Shown one piece after another: positions 44,845-56,640 of a stretch of DNA of 64,000 bases. Under the pieces are notes generated by a model, which had not been told where the DNA came from, searched no databases, and saw nothing but the letters and a program-made list of their open reading frames with translations. This stretch comes from Sphagnum compactum (Eukaryota; Bryophyta; Sphagnopsida; Sphagnales): assembly GCA_965153455.1 (NCBI GenBank), contig OZ234501.1, positions 3,410,001-3,474,000 on the forward strand. The letters run 5' to 3'. The translations under genes were made by a program, and so were the position numbers. Within the stretch, counting starts at the first letter, position 1; the number at the start of each line of letters is the position of its first letter.

Positions 44845-45900
44845 TTAACATTGATAAGTTTTTAACTTGTTGATGTTCACCAAAATGGGGTTTGGTTCAA
44901 ACCTATCAATGTTGACCAGTAGTATGGTATTATTGGGGAGGCAATATTGTATTTTGTATGGGCCAAACCACCGTGTTTTTAACTTTTTGACGTGTTCCTT
45001 CCTAGCTTTGGGAAACCAAATAACTGTGTCTCCCATAGAGAAAGTCTTGATTTTGTGGTGTTGTTGAACCCATAATGTTATGTTCCATTGCCTTGTACTT
45101 GTTCGATTTGTTGCTTCCTGGCTTGTTTCATCTAAGTGCTCCAATTTTACCATGCGAATAATGAGAACATGAATGGGGAAAAAATCTCAATGAGGATGTG
45201 AATTGCTTGTGGGCAACAAATATTCTATTGGCATTAAAAGGCAAAGACCATAAACTAATTGAAATAATGTATGGCCAATGGTTAAATGTTGTTCGATAAG
45301 AATACAATACCGTGTGTAGGTGCTCATCCCAATTAGTGTGGTTCTCATTGACGAACTTAGTAAGAAACAAACCAATGACTTTGTTGGATGATTCAACTTA
45401 GCCAATGCCTTGCGGGTAGTAAGTGGTCAAGGTCGTGTGTTGCAATAGAAAATGGTTTGTAAGAATTTCAATGGCATCGTTAATGAAGTGAGTGCCTTGA
45501 TCACTTACTAAAGTAAGTGAACAACCAATCCTCGTGAGAATGAATTCATATATGAATTTTGCAGTCATCACCATTATATTGGTGCGCAACGCCTTTGCTT
45601 TCACCCATTTGGTGGTGTAGTTAGTAGCTACGAAAATGTATTTTTTTCTAGTGTACCTACTCATTGGTTTGATTGGGCCAACAAAATCTAATCTCCACTT
45701 CATGAAAGGTTTTGCTAGCAATGGAATTACTAATTTTGCTATGTTATTCTATACTAAATTTCTAGTTTGCTAATAGATGTCATAAGTTTGGCAATACTAC
45801 AAGACGTCTTTTGTGAACCACCAATATTTAGAATTCAAGATTTTACAAACAATGATTTATGTTGAAAAATGACCACCACCAACTCCCTTGTGCATTTCAT
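44845..45900 (-). pseudogene. Gypsy integrase relic
   Basis: Minus strand: HEMHKGVGGGHFS (zinc-binding start), [18 protein letters not shown] (first Asp), [29 protein letters not shown] (second Asp), YYPQGIG, then NWDEHLHTVLYSYRTTFNH, and the C-terminal VIWFPKARKEHVKKLKTRWF, GPYKIQY. Several frame changes and stops. The glutamate segment after YYPQG is broken. Confidence 0.85.
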
Positions 45901-47281
45901 GTAACACCATCAATATTTTTTTGAAACCTCACACTATGAAAAATTGTGTCCACGGAGACTAGACTAGCATGCAACTAAATCATCATGGAAATTACTGTGC
46001 AACTAGGGTACAAATACACTATGGAATTATGATGAATTAATAATTAAAATGCCACGTCAAATATTTCATAATTATAATTTAATTGCACATTAGTTGTAAC
46101 TTGGACACTATACGGGCGTATGTACGCAAAATATATACAGTGATAGTCAACCGTAGTTTGACCATGATCACAAGTTGCAACGAAGTGGTTAATCTCAACT
46201 GTGTTGCAACTAGTGTAACTTTAGCACTAAATGAGTAACTACTTTGTAACTAGCGTGTGGTGTTGATGCGTATGATCATGCCACGTGTACAATTAGGTAA
46301 AGGTCCATAACATGTGGAACTTGCAACTTGTTTGCAACTAAAAATCAACTAAATTGGCCAATCTTACAACTAAGTTACAACTAAATGTGCCACTGTGGTT
46401 TCACCACATAACTACTACTTGTCCATTATTTTGGAACTAGAGTGTTCAACTCATCTAGAATTAGTTGTCAACTATGTGGCAACTTGTACTATTAAAAGAT
46501 TTACAATTGTGCAATTCATTGAAAATGTAAATGCAAGCTTTCAATTGGATTGGAATGGTGTATTAAAATGTTTATGAGTATGTACATATAAATATCATTG
46601 TTTATACATTTCAAACTTTTCTAAACTAGATTATTAAATGTTTCATTGATATGAACCAATTCCTTTATTGAATTAATTAATTAAAATAATTCATTTTCGT
46701 AATTATCTAAATACCTAAATTTTAAATAATGTAGTAAATATTATAGTTTTATTTTTTGTGATTGATGTTCAATTGTTGTGTTAATAATATTTCACTACAT
46801 TGGAATTCACAATATTATGTTGGTATACATACATATCAAACCATATAATTTCATGAAAGGTGAAAGTCTATTTTTGAGTTGAAATTAAAAGCAATGTGTA
46901 TATTTTACTAAACATTAAATAAGGGTGTACATATGAATATGTTTTTATGTGCCTCAATGTCTTCTACTCAAATTCATGTTTACTATTTAATATTTCAGAA
47001 TGAATTATTTGTTACTAATTTTTAAATTAGTCATTAACATGTAATATACTTAATTGCCATGAACTAATTAAGTAAACAAAATAATAAACTATTCATATGA
47101 ATTCATTAATCAAATTTGATTAATTAGTAATAATTAATTATCTAATAATTAATTTCTTAAAATAAATAACTAATTATGTAAATTTAATTAATTAATTCAA
47201 ATAATTTTAGATAACAAACTTTGTTAATGTAGGTCATGAGTAATTATTGAATTTTATTTGAATTAGATCATCAATTATTAA

Positions 47282-47373
47282 CATAATTATTTGGAATTTA
47301 AATATTTGAATTAAATATATGATAATTAATTATCATATATTTAATTCAAATATTTAAATTCCAAATAATTATG
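47282..47373. other. Perfect 92-bp palindrome (46-bp arms, no spacer)
   Basis: The axis lies between 47327 and 47328. The left arm starts CATAATTATTTGG and the right arm ends CCAAATAATTATG; all 46 positions pair. Composition is almost pure A/T. Confidence 0.95.
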
Positions 47374-47679
47374 TCAGATGATTAATTATAAATTAATTAC
47401 AAAATTAAAATCAAATAGAAAACATGTGGAAAATGTTGTTTTGTAGTTATAATTCAATTGCAATTAAGGTGCCACTAAAAGATTTAACCCATATGCTTTG
47501 TCTTCAATATTTCATTTCATAAACTATATAAAAAAAATGTTTCCTTTTGCATTCTCACATTAAAATACATGTGCCATGCTAGGATGAATTCATAAAAGCT
47601 TAACCCTAAAGGCAAAACACATAACAAATTAAAAAACTTATGTGGCTATTTTTTAGTTCACCTATTATTTTAGTATTTT

Positions 47680-47770
47680 ACCTTCCTACCTACCTACTTG
47701 CGTACCTAAATAAGTAAGTAAGTAGTTAGGTAAGTAAGTAGGTAAATAGGTAGGTTGGAGTTATATCAAC
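47680..47770. repeat. Self-complementary CTAC/GTAG simple repeat
   Basis: CCTACCTACCTACTTGCGTACC followed within 15 bases by AAGTAAGTAGTTAGGTAAGTAAGTAGG; the two halves can pair. Resembles the array at 32466-32720. Confidence 0.7.
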
Positions 47771-48207
47771 TTACCTACCTATGGCTATGTATATTTGTTT
47801 CAAAATTCAATTAATATACCACATGGTAACTTTTTTATTGTGCCACGTGTCATAATCTAAAATCATCTAAAACGAATAATCATAATGGATGATGGATATC
47901 AATATTTTTAAAAAATCATGAAAAATCCTCATAGGGCCATGTGATAAATTTTGATGAATGGATGAAAATGACGTCAGCATGACATTATGATTGTAGTCAT
48001 AAGGGAGTTGCATAGTAGTTGAGGAGTTGTTGCGACAAAGTTGTAATAAGAGTTGTAATGAATTACATCATATATATGGTGAATTGCAATTCTTGCAACT
48101 TGTCCAATAGCACTTACAACGTATAAATACGATGAATTGCAAGTGTCCGATGCAACTCAAAAATTGAGTTGCAAGGCCGGTTGCAAAACACCCTTTTTTT
48201 CTTAGTG

Positions 48208-49130
48208 TTAAGGCAACACCTCAACACTAGGTTGTGACCTTGACAATATAATTGCCCCTAACCAAAGAAAAATGCAAAGCTCTCAAGGCTAGCTTCTTCT
48301 TTTGCTCCTGAGTGTAATGAATTGGAAATATTCCGATAAAAAGGTACTCAAAAATTTCTTGTAGTCACACCAATTATAGGAAGAAGAAAGTAACATCTAT
48401 TGTTTGGTCAAGTAATCCACTTTGTTCTATGAGGTCAAGCATCCGGGATAATGCATTGGCCACAAAGTGAGGTTTCCCTGGTTTATAGAATATTGAAAAA
48501 GTGTACTCTAAGAAAAGAAGTAGCCACCTGGCTATTTTCCCTAAAACCCAGGGTTTCCAAACTAAGTACAACAATGCCATATGGTCCACATAGAAAATGA
48601 ATATGTTACCCTACAAATGATGGAATTTGTGGAGAACATACACCATTATGAGTGCCTCCTTTTTAGTTGTTGTATAATTTCATTTGGCGTGGTTAAGTAA
48701 TCAAGATGCATAGGAAATTAGTTTCACATGTTTCGGTAAGGTTTTGCACCAACATAGTCCCAACTGCTAGATTATAAACATTTGTGTGAACATGAAACTC
48801 TAGGTCCCAATGGGATGCAACCAAAATTGGTGCATCCATGTGGCATTGCTTGATATCTTCCCAAGCCTGTTGGCACTCTATTATCCACTTAAAAGCTTTT
48901 GTTTTTCATAATAACTTGGTAATGGGAGCCATGGTAAAGGCAAAATCTTTAATGAAAGATCGATAGTATTACACCATCCATTGAAAACCTAAATGTCCTT
49001 AGGTGTTTTTGTTATACGCATGTGAATAATAATATTTTTTTTCAAATTTGGTAGCTTGCTTTCCTTGGATACCACGTAACCCAAAATAAAGCCTGAGCGC
49101 ACGAAGAACATGCATTTATTGGTATGAATT
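48208..49130 (-). pseudogene. Gypsy RT end and RNase H relic
   Basis: Minus strand: FILGYVVSKES (RT end), RNase H with MDHMALLYLVWKPWV, GKIARWLLLFLEYTFSIFYK, PGKPHFVANALSRM and a linker ending LVRGNYIVKV before the CACTA-like insertion. Closely resembles 55077-55307 (GKLARWLLLFLEYDFKIVYK). Confidence 0.8.
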
Positions 49131-49500
49131 CCACTAGTAGAAATTGGCCAAATTGTAACCACTCTATTTGTGACTACATGTGACTATTAATCATTTGCAA
49201 CTACCTTTGGACATTTTTGCAGCTATTTCCTGTGTTGGTCATATTTGCAATTACATTGTAATTAGTTTGCAACTATTTTGGTTTTCATCCTTCCATGTGA
49301 ACAACATTTAGTTTGGTTTTCATCTAAGAATAACAACTTATGTCCCATTAATTGCAAATGTGACCAATTTTGTTATAGCCCTATGAAAATACAAAGTTGT
49401 ATTCTATGTATTCTAAAGAATATACACTACTAGAATTCTAGGTTTTTCAAACTATGCACATTGATTGAAAGGTTGTTTTTGATTGAATAACATGTATGTT
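49131..49500. other. Possible CACTA-type terminus and TTTGCAACT words
   Basis: CACTAGTAGAAATTGG begins at 49133 exactly where gypsy RT similarity stops, and is followed by several TTTGCAACTA words. No matching right end was found. Confidence 0.3.
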
Positions 49501-49839
49501 TTCACTAGAGGCCAGAATACTACATGACATGGGTATGTTTTGACTAATCGATTTGACTATGATGATTGATTTGACCATATGCCAAATAGCCACCTAATCA
49601 AATTCGACCCTAGAAAAACCACCTCATTCAAAAGGATTATGTTTTAATCATTAAGGTCAATTACAAAAGGGTCAAATAAACAAATTTAGTCAAAATAACT
49701 ATTGGTTTAATAGAAAAACCCAACCCACCTAGCTATCAACTTATACCTTCTCACATACCCAACTACCCACATGGTTATTTACCTACATTTCAAATCACCT
49801 TCCTATAACCCACTTAACCATAAGGTTTACTTGTTAGGT

Positions 49840-50410
49840 TTGACCAATTTTAGTCAAAATTAACCATTTTATTCTAATATTAAATTTGGCCATTAGATTT
49901 AATTAATTCGACTTAACAATTAAATATACTTTTTAGGTTTAACCATTAAATTCATCTAAGGTTTAACCATAAGGTTCAATTTAAATTTAATCATTATGTT
50001 TAGCGTTTATACTTAATCATTAAATAATTTTAGCCACTTAGTTTAAATTAAATAGCAAATAATTTAATCATTGTATATATTTAGCCCTTAAGTTTAGCCA
50101 TTAAAGTTAATCATTAAATAAAATTCGATATTAAACTAACTATAAAATTTAATCATTAAATAAGTTTAATCATTAATTGTAATCATTGAATTCAATCATT
50201 AATTAAATTTAGCCATTAAGTTTTGCCATTAAAGTTAATCATTAAATATATTTTGACATTAAATTTAACTATTAAAATTAATTATTAAAAAAGTTCAGCC
50301 ATCAAATGTAGCCATTAAATTAAATCATTAAGTAAGTTTAGTCATTAACTGTGGCCATTGAAATTTGTCATTAAATTTAGCCATTAGATTTAGCCATTAA
50401 GTTTTACAAT
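49840..50410. repeat. Degenerate short-period repeat (GCCATTAAATTTA family)
   Basis: About 570 bases composed of variants of TTTAGCCATTAAATTTAATCATTAAAT. Unit length drifts around 13-14 and 26-28 bases. Confidence 0.8.
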
Positions 50411-50419
50411 ATGTTGTAA

Positions 50420-51938
50420 ATTTTGGGCTTCTCTGATGAGATGCCAACACAGGTGACAAGTAGAAAGTATGGGTGGAACTGAATAATGAGGTCATTATTA
50501 ATCCAATTATGCTGTATATTCAGATTTCCTAATGTACTGTGTCATTACATCTATCAGACTGAATGAAGGACTGGATGGTTCCAGGTGCAAGCTCCTGCTA
50601 GTCCCAAGACTTCTGAGGGAAAATCTGCTGAGGATGCAAGTGTGCCTGATACAGACATGAAGTGGCTGCTCATGGGCCCCTAGAATCCATTTGGAATCCA
50701 GTGCTGACACTAATGAAAGAGCTAAGCAAGAAGAAGTGTAATTACCATCATTACAGATCATCTGGGCAGTCCCCATTGGGGGCTGGATGGAAGTACACAG
50801 AAAAGCCTGCATAAGCGCAGTGGTCTCACCACAAAGTGGAGCTTCTGCAAATCAACTTGGGTTTATCAAGCATTTCTGTTTCTGTGCAGAATGATGGCCT
50901 AGTGACGAGGAGCACAAAAGTGAGAGAACATCAGTAGCCACCTGTTTAAAATCTGGTTAATTTCTCCATCAACAAACTCCATCTTGGGATCAGCTCTTCT
51001 ACACTGTTAAACTACTTGGTTGAAATCTTTTCGTCATTTTATTCACTACAGCCTCTGACTCGTCTTTTCTCATGGCCATGATTAAACTTGAGACTTTAAC
51101 GACTTGAAAGTTGAAGCTGCAGCCAAAAATTTAAAATCTAAAGTGTAACAGCCTGTCATGACTAATATAAGCTGATTGGTGTCTTAAGCTGGATAACTAC
51201 CTCCTTGATGTGATGCTAGGTAGCTCCAAGTGTTTGAAGTGTTTGAAGTGGCTTAGTCATACTGCTATTAAACTCTTGAGATTGAAAATGTGCAACCTGA
51301 AATAGTTTTGAAGTAGCAATACCTCACACAGCCCACACATCCTGTATTCATGTCATTCAATACTAGTAGTTCCTGCAGGAACTTTTAAATACTTCACTTA
51401 CTGATTGTTCTCATGAGCACTACCCACCTAGACTTCGAGTTTACGAACAAATCAAACAGCAAGTAACATAAAGACTCTGCCACTTGCGGAAAACTATCAT
51501 TTACACTGACCAACTGGTCAAGACATAAAAGCCAAACAGTGGAGATGCCAACTCATTATTTGATTCTTGTATACATCAAGATTCAGCTTTTGATCTTGCA
51601 ACTACTTTGTTCTCTAAATGTGTAGCATTCTCAAGAAATCACTGGTCTGCCTAAAAGTTCCTGACACCCAATTCAAGAGCAAGAGACACACAGCTGAGAC
51701 CCCAAAATTAGTCCCAATTTAGAAATGTAGCACAAAGGTGTTCTACTTTGTCCACAAAATTACAACATTGAGTAACCTGATAATTAAATCTATACCCTGA
51801 CAGATCAACAATGCTGATAGAAGAGAAACAACTTCAATTCAGTGGTACAAGTATGTCATAGGCAAAAAGTTGCAAGTAACTGCAATTCTCCAGAAATTCA
51901 TAACTTTATTGCAAAGGGAGCAAACACGTGAAAAGATT
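50420..51938. other. No recognised gene downstream of eL27
   Basis: Composition is less AT-rich than the neighbouring repeats. One minus-strand frame of 101 codons (50507-50812) has no known motif. The part next to 51938 should hold the eL27 3' untranslated region. Whether a further transcript lies here cannot be decided. Confidence 0.4.
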
Positions 51939-53560
51939 TCAAAAGCGGAGCTTTGTGAAAAACCACCGGTTCTTGCCTGTCTTGAATCTCTCTTCAAACA
52001 CTGACTTGACTCCCTGTTCAACACATAGCAAGATAATCAGTTATCCAAGGATGCTCAACAACATACCTTATTATGCTGCTACATAGGTAATTGCTATTAA
52101 ACCAAGTTTGATCTCAACAACAGAAACAACAGAATGCCAAAAGAATGGGAATTTGTAAAGTCAAGTCAGGCAGTCCAACAGTCTAACAAAATGTGCAGTT
52201 GCCAATGCATCCTTAGGTTCAGGTAACTGGAGAAGAATCACTTGATGTGATTTTATGGAATGTATCTCTTGGATACAATGATTGTTAATACCTTTCTGGC
52301 TTCAACTCGGCTGGCTGTAGTCTCCAGCTTTTCACCTGTAACAATCGCCTTCAAATCCACATCCAATGTGTATCTGCCAATCACAGAATCCCTCAATCCA
52401 TGGAACTAGAGAAAGCCAAACATGTAGAAAAAGAGATGGGTAAAAAGTTCTCAGACCCTCTGGAAAGTCCATGCTTTTCCAGATATCACCAATCTTATCT
52501 GGCACTCCAGATTGAAGACATGAAATTCTGAAGGCCACAAACTTCAACTCAAATGATTTTTAGAGTGAACTATGGCAACGATGTCAGAAGTATAAAGTTG
52601 GAGGAAAGAATGTTCAAAGGTCTTAAATCCAGGTATACCTGGTGGGCATGATGTGGTTATAGTTCACAACTTTTGTGAATGCTTTCAGGCGTGACCTCTT
52701 GGCAATTTTCTTTTGTGATGCCTTCTTGGTCACCTGAAATACACATACAGTAATCTCAGACCTATTTGCCATATCACATACAATGGCAGGATCTTCAAAG
52801 GGAGTCTTGAGGTGGAGACAGATATCAATGTGGCAATCTCAGCAGCACACTAGGACACCAACAATGTTTCCAAAGGACCTCGCTGAATCCCAAAAGCAGC
52901 GCATGCAATCAAAAACTTCAAAGAAAAAATCAAACGATCAGATTCACCCGCTGAATAATAGATGTTGGGAACTTAAAGACTGTTCCAAGAGGGGAGCCTT
53001 CATGGCACCTAGGGTCTTGGTGGTGACTGTTCCTGTATTGATAAGTTTCATAACGAACACAAATCCCTTATTCTCCCGTCACATTTACCGGTAAAGGAAT
53101 TGCAAAGATCCTAACGCCAGTTATAAAAAGCCAGACGCAAGACAATATGACCGCCGCAAACCTACATACACGACGCGAGAGCCACAAATCCTTCGTCAAA
53201 GGACGCGAAAACAAGGAAAAGACGAAAAGCTCAGCAACATCTCAAACCCTCCAGACAATGAATGGTTGTTGAAAAAGCTGGCGCTAACGATATGTTTGGA
53301 TCCATGGTCAGCAAGGAGCTTAATCCCAGAGACACACTTCAAAGAAAGAAAGAAAGAAAGAAAGGAGAAAAGCGCTTGAGAAGGGAAGGCATCAACAAAC
53401 AAACCTTCCGAGGGTACTTAGCAATGCCGGCTACGATAGCGTGTGCATAAGGACGCTCCTTGGTGCCGTCATCGAAGTTCTTCACGATCACAGCTTTGCG
53501 CCCCGCATAGCGACCTTGCAACAGAACCACGACCTTGTTTTGCTTCAGAAACTTCACCAT
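51939..53560 (-). CDS. RPL27: 60S ribosomal protein eL27, four exons, 135 aa
   Basis: Exons (minus): 53405-53560, 52639-52733, 52292-52373, 51939-52013; 408 nt in frame, all introns GT-AG (671, 265 and 278 bases). eL27 is a structural protein of the cytosolic large subunit. Visible: [20 protein letters not shown] with the KOW-type segment [45 protein letters not shown] and the invariant C-terminus [19 protein letters not shown]. Length equals the family's 135-136 residues and the start is the only ATG before the conserved lead. A telo-box-like AACCCTAA lies at 53703-53710, about 145 bases upstream of the start, a motif common in plant ribosomal-protein promoters. No defect is visible, so the gene is probably active. 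Confidence 0.97.
53340..53365. repeat. AAAG microsatellite in eL27 intron 1
   Basis: AAAGAAAGAAAGAAAGAAAG, five to six units. Confidence 0.9.
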
Positions 53561-53702
53561 CGTGCTCTCAATAATAAGGGAAAAAGCAACTCCACCCCGA
53601 CGCAAACCGTGAAGGTGAAGACGACGCCAGCCGCACCAGAATCGGAAGAGAGCGAAAAGGACATCTTGAAACCGCATCGCCGCCACAAAACACAAGGAGC
53701 AG

Positions 53703-53710
53703 AACCCTAA
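53703..53710. promoter_or_regulatory. Telo-box-like motif upstream of eL27
   Basis: AACCCTAA, between the ATG at 53560 and position 53720. Telo-boxes (AAACCCTAA) are enriched near transcription starts of plant ribosomal-protein and translation genes; the match lacks the first A. Confidence 0.55.
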
Positions 53711-53719
53711 ATTTCACTC

Positions 53720-54275
53720 CGGGCAGAGTATCGACCCTTTGTGTGGTGTATCGTCGGTCAGGAATTTCATAATTCACAAACCTGTTGGATTTTAAGAAGA
53801 ATAAAAAATCAGTCATTTTGTAGATTTGAAGTCAGATGTCCAGCACAGCGGTTTTTTAGGCGGCGATATTTATTTCAGAAGAATTATTCTCTTAAAAGTT
53901 TCCTTTTACTCCAAAAAATTCGCCAAAAATTGAAAAAAAAAATCTTTAAAATTTTCATGTTTTCTACCAATGTTGGGCAGTTCTCCATTTTTTTGGAAAA
54001 TTGCTGAGTCTGGGTTTCAAAAGATTTTATGAGACTTGCCCCAGTTCCTTTTTTTTTTGGAAAATTTCAACAGACTGGGGGATAGTTTCAAAAAATTGCA
54101 AATTTTTTTTTGCCCAGGTTTCAAAGTGCAAGTTTTCAGACAGTTCGTGCCAATCAATTTTCAAAGACGGTTTTTACATGGAGTTTATCAAAAGTTTTGA
54201 TATTTTAAACATTGAATTTCTTTAAAAGATCCATAAAATTATAAAAACGTAAAGAAACATGAAAATCGAATAAAC
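53720..54275. other. No recognised gene; eL27 upstream region
   Basis: T-rich sequence with long homopolymer runs (54043-54060, 54100-54115). No conserved motif found apart from the telo-box to the left. Confidence 0.5.
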
Positions 54276-54279
54276 TTTG

Positions 54280-54665
54280 CCAACACTTTATATGTCCACA
54301 ATTTCATCTTGTTCAAAAGAACTTTCAAACTCCTCAAACTCCTCAAAATCTAAATCCTTTTCAATCATTTCCACCAAATTGGAAGGTGGTTTAAAATCAA
54401 TTCTAGGATCATTTGTTCAATTTTTGCTCATAAAAATTAATCTTTCTAAATTGTTTAATTGTAAATTATCATCTCCTTAGGTTTGTAAGTTTGTTTGTTA
54501 ATGAAAAAATCTTTTCAGTTTCAATTTGTGATCCTAAAATCCCTAGGATTTGACAAGCCAAAAAACCAAAAGCAAGAAACATGGCTTCATATTTTCCTCA
54601 CCATTGAAGAAAACATTTGATTTCCTTGGGATCCACCTAGTAACATTTTTAATCAATAGTTTTTT
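54280..54665 (-). pseudogene. hAT transposase C-terminal (dimerisation) relic
   Basis: Minus strand: ILGILGSQIETEKIFSLTNK followed by LTNLRR, then after a stop NLQLNNLERLIFMSKN, DPRIDFKPPSNLVEMIEKD and an acidic tail. The SQIETE-(I/V)FS-LTNLRR signature is the conserved hAT dimerisation region. The frame is interrupted twice. No terminal repeats were identified. Confidence 0.7.
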
Positions 54666-54719
54666 GGTGATAAGTTTTGTTGTTGGCACATTTATGTTGA
54701 GAATTTGTTTTACTCAGAA

Positions 54720-56250
54720 AAATTGAAATGTTTGAATGGACTATTGAATGTCAAATCACTTGGGAGGATATCAAAAACCAATACATTCAAGCTCCTATAC
54801 TTATCAGTCCTACTTGGGAATTGGAATTTCACATTCACACTTATGCGTTTTAGTTAGCAGTAAAGGCCATATTGGCCCAGAACCCAACATGTAAAATAGA
54901 TCAACTTGTTATGTATTCATCAAGATTGTTTAATTCTGTTGAGTGAAACTATACTATTACAGAATGAAAGGCTTTAACTATGGTTTATGCCTTACACAAA
55001 TTTAAGCATTACCTGTTAGATAACAGGTTTACATTCTTGTGCATCACATGGCTTTAATATATTTAAATAACAAGCTATGGTTTCTGGCAAGTTAGCTAGA
55101 TGGCTCCTATTATTTCTAGAGTATGACTTCAAAATTGTTTACAAACCTGGTAGATCCCATCTAATGGTAGATGCATTGAGTAGATTACCCAACCACACTG
55201 AACCTGTTGGAGTACCCGATCAAACCTGTGATGTTCACATGTTTACCTTACGACCTAAGTGGTTACAAAATGTGTATGAATACCTATTAGAAGGAGTGAT
55301 GCCATAAAGATTTGCAACATCCCAAAGGCAGTATTTAGCCCAAAGGGCTAAACCATTTGTGCTTAAAAAATGAGTACTGTACAGATTTGGACAAGATAAC
55401 AGGTTTCGTCAAGTTCTACAACCAGAACAAGTATCCATAGTTTTACAAGAATTACATGGAGGAGTTGCATGAAGGCATTTCTCTTCTAATATCATTGTGC
55501 GAAAGATCTTGGATGCTAGTTATTGGTGGCTAAGAATGAATTGAGACGTTTATGAATACTTTCAAACCTATGACCAATGTCAAAGAACATGTAGCCAATT
55601 GACCCAAAACTTGGCCAAATTAGTTACCACATTACTTGAAAAACCAGTTCAAAAATGGGGATTGAATTTTATTGGACCTGTTAACCTACAAGCAAATTGC
55701 CAAGCAATTGGCACATTTTGGTAGCCACTGAATATGCAACAAAGTGGGTGGAAGCCCAAACACTCCGCACCAACACTATTGCAATTACCGCCAAGTTTCT
55801 ATACGAACACATTTTTACAAGATTTAGATGTCCATTAACCATTGTGACTGATCAAGGTACCCATTTTATCAATGATGCGATAAGATACCTTACTAACCAT
55901 TTCATTCTTAGACATATTAATTCTATTGTTTATTATCCACAAGGAAATGGACAAGCTGAGTCTACAAATAAGGTTTTTGGAACCTTATTAACCAAACTGG
56001 TTAATGAAAATAGAATTATCCCCACTCCAAGAAACTTCATTACACATGGAAGAACACTAAAACAAAGGACAATAATCATTCTAACAATAAAAATGTCCAA
56101 GGCATTTCGACATTCTAAAGCCCAATCCAAACAAATTCTTGATGTTATTGGTTTGCAACTTGCACCAAGCATGACCATCGAACTTTATGTCCATACCTTA
56201 CAATTGTCCAGAATGTCCCAATGGATGACGAAAAGGAGGAAGTTCAAATA
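54720..56250 (+). pseudogene. Gypsy RNase H and integrase relic
   Basis: Plus strand: ITWEDIKNQYIQAPILISPT, the RNase H middle, GKLARWLLLFLEYDFKIVYK, PGRSHLMVDALSRL, zinc-binding LQELHGGVA-RHFS, YWWLRMN, CQRTCSQL, KWGLNFIGPV (first Asp replaced by Asn), [29 protein letters not shown] (Asp) and YYPQGNGQAESTNKV (Glu). Integrase 55697-56120 is one open frame; the rest has stops and shifts. Same family as 44845-49130 but opposite strand. Confidence 0.85.
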
Positions 56251-56640
56251 ACATGTCACCATTAAATTTAGTGGGAAAACAATTCACAAACTCAATTATG
56301 ACGGCCCCATAATCAAGGGATTTCAATTGAAAACAAGTGTGCAAAATCAGAAACATTGCCTTCAATGAATCAACAACATTGGAGAAAGCAACATTTGCGG
56401 CACTTCCATTCATAGAGGCTACATCCCTCTAGGGTTCACATCTAAAACTTGGTAAACAAAACTTAAAATAATGTTGTTATCCCCATAGGAAACATCTTTA
56501 GAAACATGCACAGATCCTTGCTAGAAAACAAACATTGCATAGAACACATTCTTGGTCATTTGTACAACTCTAGAATCAAACACCAAGATGGTAAGATGTG
56601 GCTTTCCTACAACACGGAAAGTAACCTTGGAAAATCAAAT
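56230..56640 (-). pseudogene. Unrecognised coding-like segment, copy 1
   Basis: Minus strand: KPHLTILVFDSRVVQMTKNV, SVHVSKDVSYGDNN, and further on LDYGAVIIEFVNCFPTKFNG and DMLFELPP. The same order of motifs recurs at 58100-59230, so this is a duplicated, decayed coding sequence. I cannot name the family. Confidence 0.45.

Larger units (their letters stand above)
45932..48207. mobile_element. Non-autonomous CACTA-like DNA transposon (2276 bp)
   Basis: Begins CACTATGAAAAATTGTGTCC and ends CTTAGTG; the reverse complement of the right end is CACTAAGAAAAAAAGGGTGT, so terminal repeats are CACTA(T/A)GAAAAA. It interrupts the gypsy integrase reading frame with TCA (45929-45931) and TTA (48208-48210) at its sides, a 3-bp duplication with one transition. 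Both subterminal regions are rich in TTGCAACT / AGTTGCAA words, as expected for transposase-binding arrays of this superfamily. The interior is AT-rich, non-coding, and includes a 92-bp perfect palindrome and a GTAG-type simple repeat. Confidence 0.75.
44845..49130 (-). mobile_element. Decayed Ty3/gypsy element (RT to integrase), split by a CACTA-like element
   Basis: Minus-strand order from right to left: RT end (FFVRSGFILGYVVSKESKLP, about 49060-49115), RNase H (48374-48589), insertion 45932-48207, integrase zinc region, integrase core and C-terminus (44845-45900). The family differs from the chromovirus at 1-12074; it resembles the fragments at 30260 and 54760. No LTR is assigned. Confidence 0.8.

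Noticed and set aside
47680-47770. Origin or regulatory stem formed by GTAG repeats
   Set aside because: A simple-sequence repeat explains it, and a similar array lies at 32466-32720.
49133-49435. Short CACTA element between CACTAGTAGAAA and CACTACTAGAAT
   Set aside because: Both termini point the same way; no TAGTG right end was found.
50507-50812. Minus-strand frame of 101 codons as a gene
   Set aside because: No recognisable domain, start context or neighbour support; kept only as unannotated sequence.
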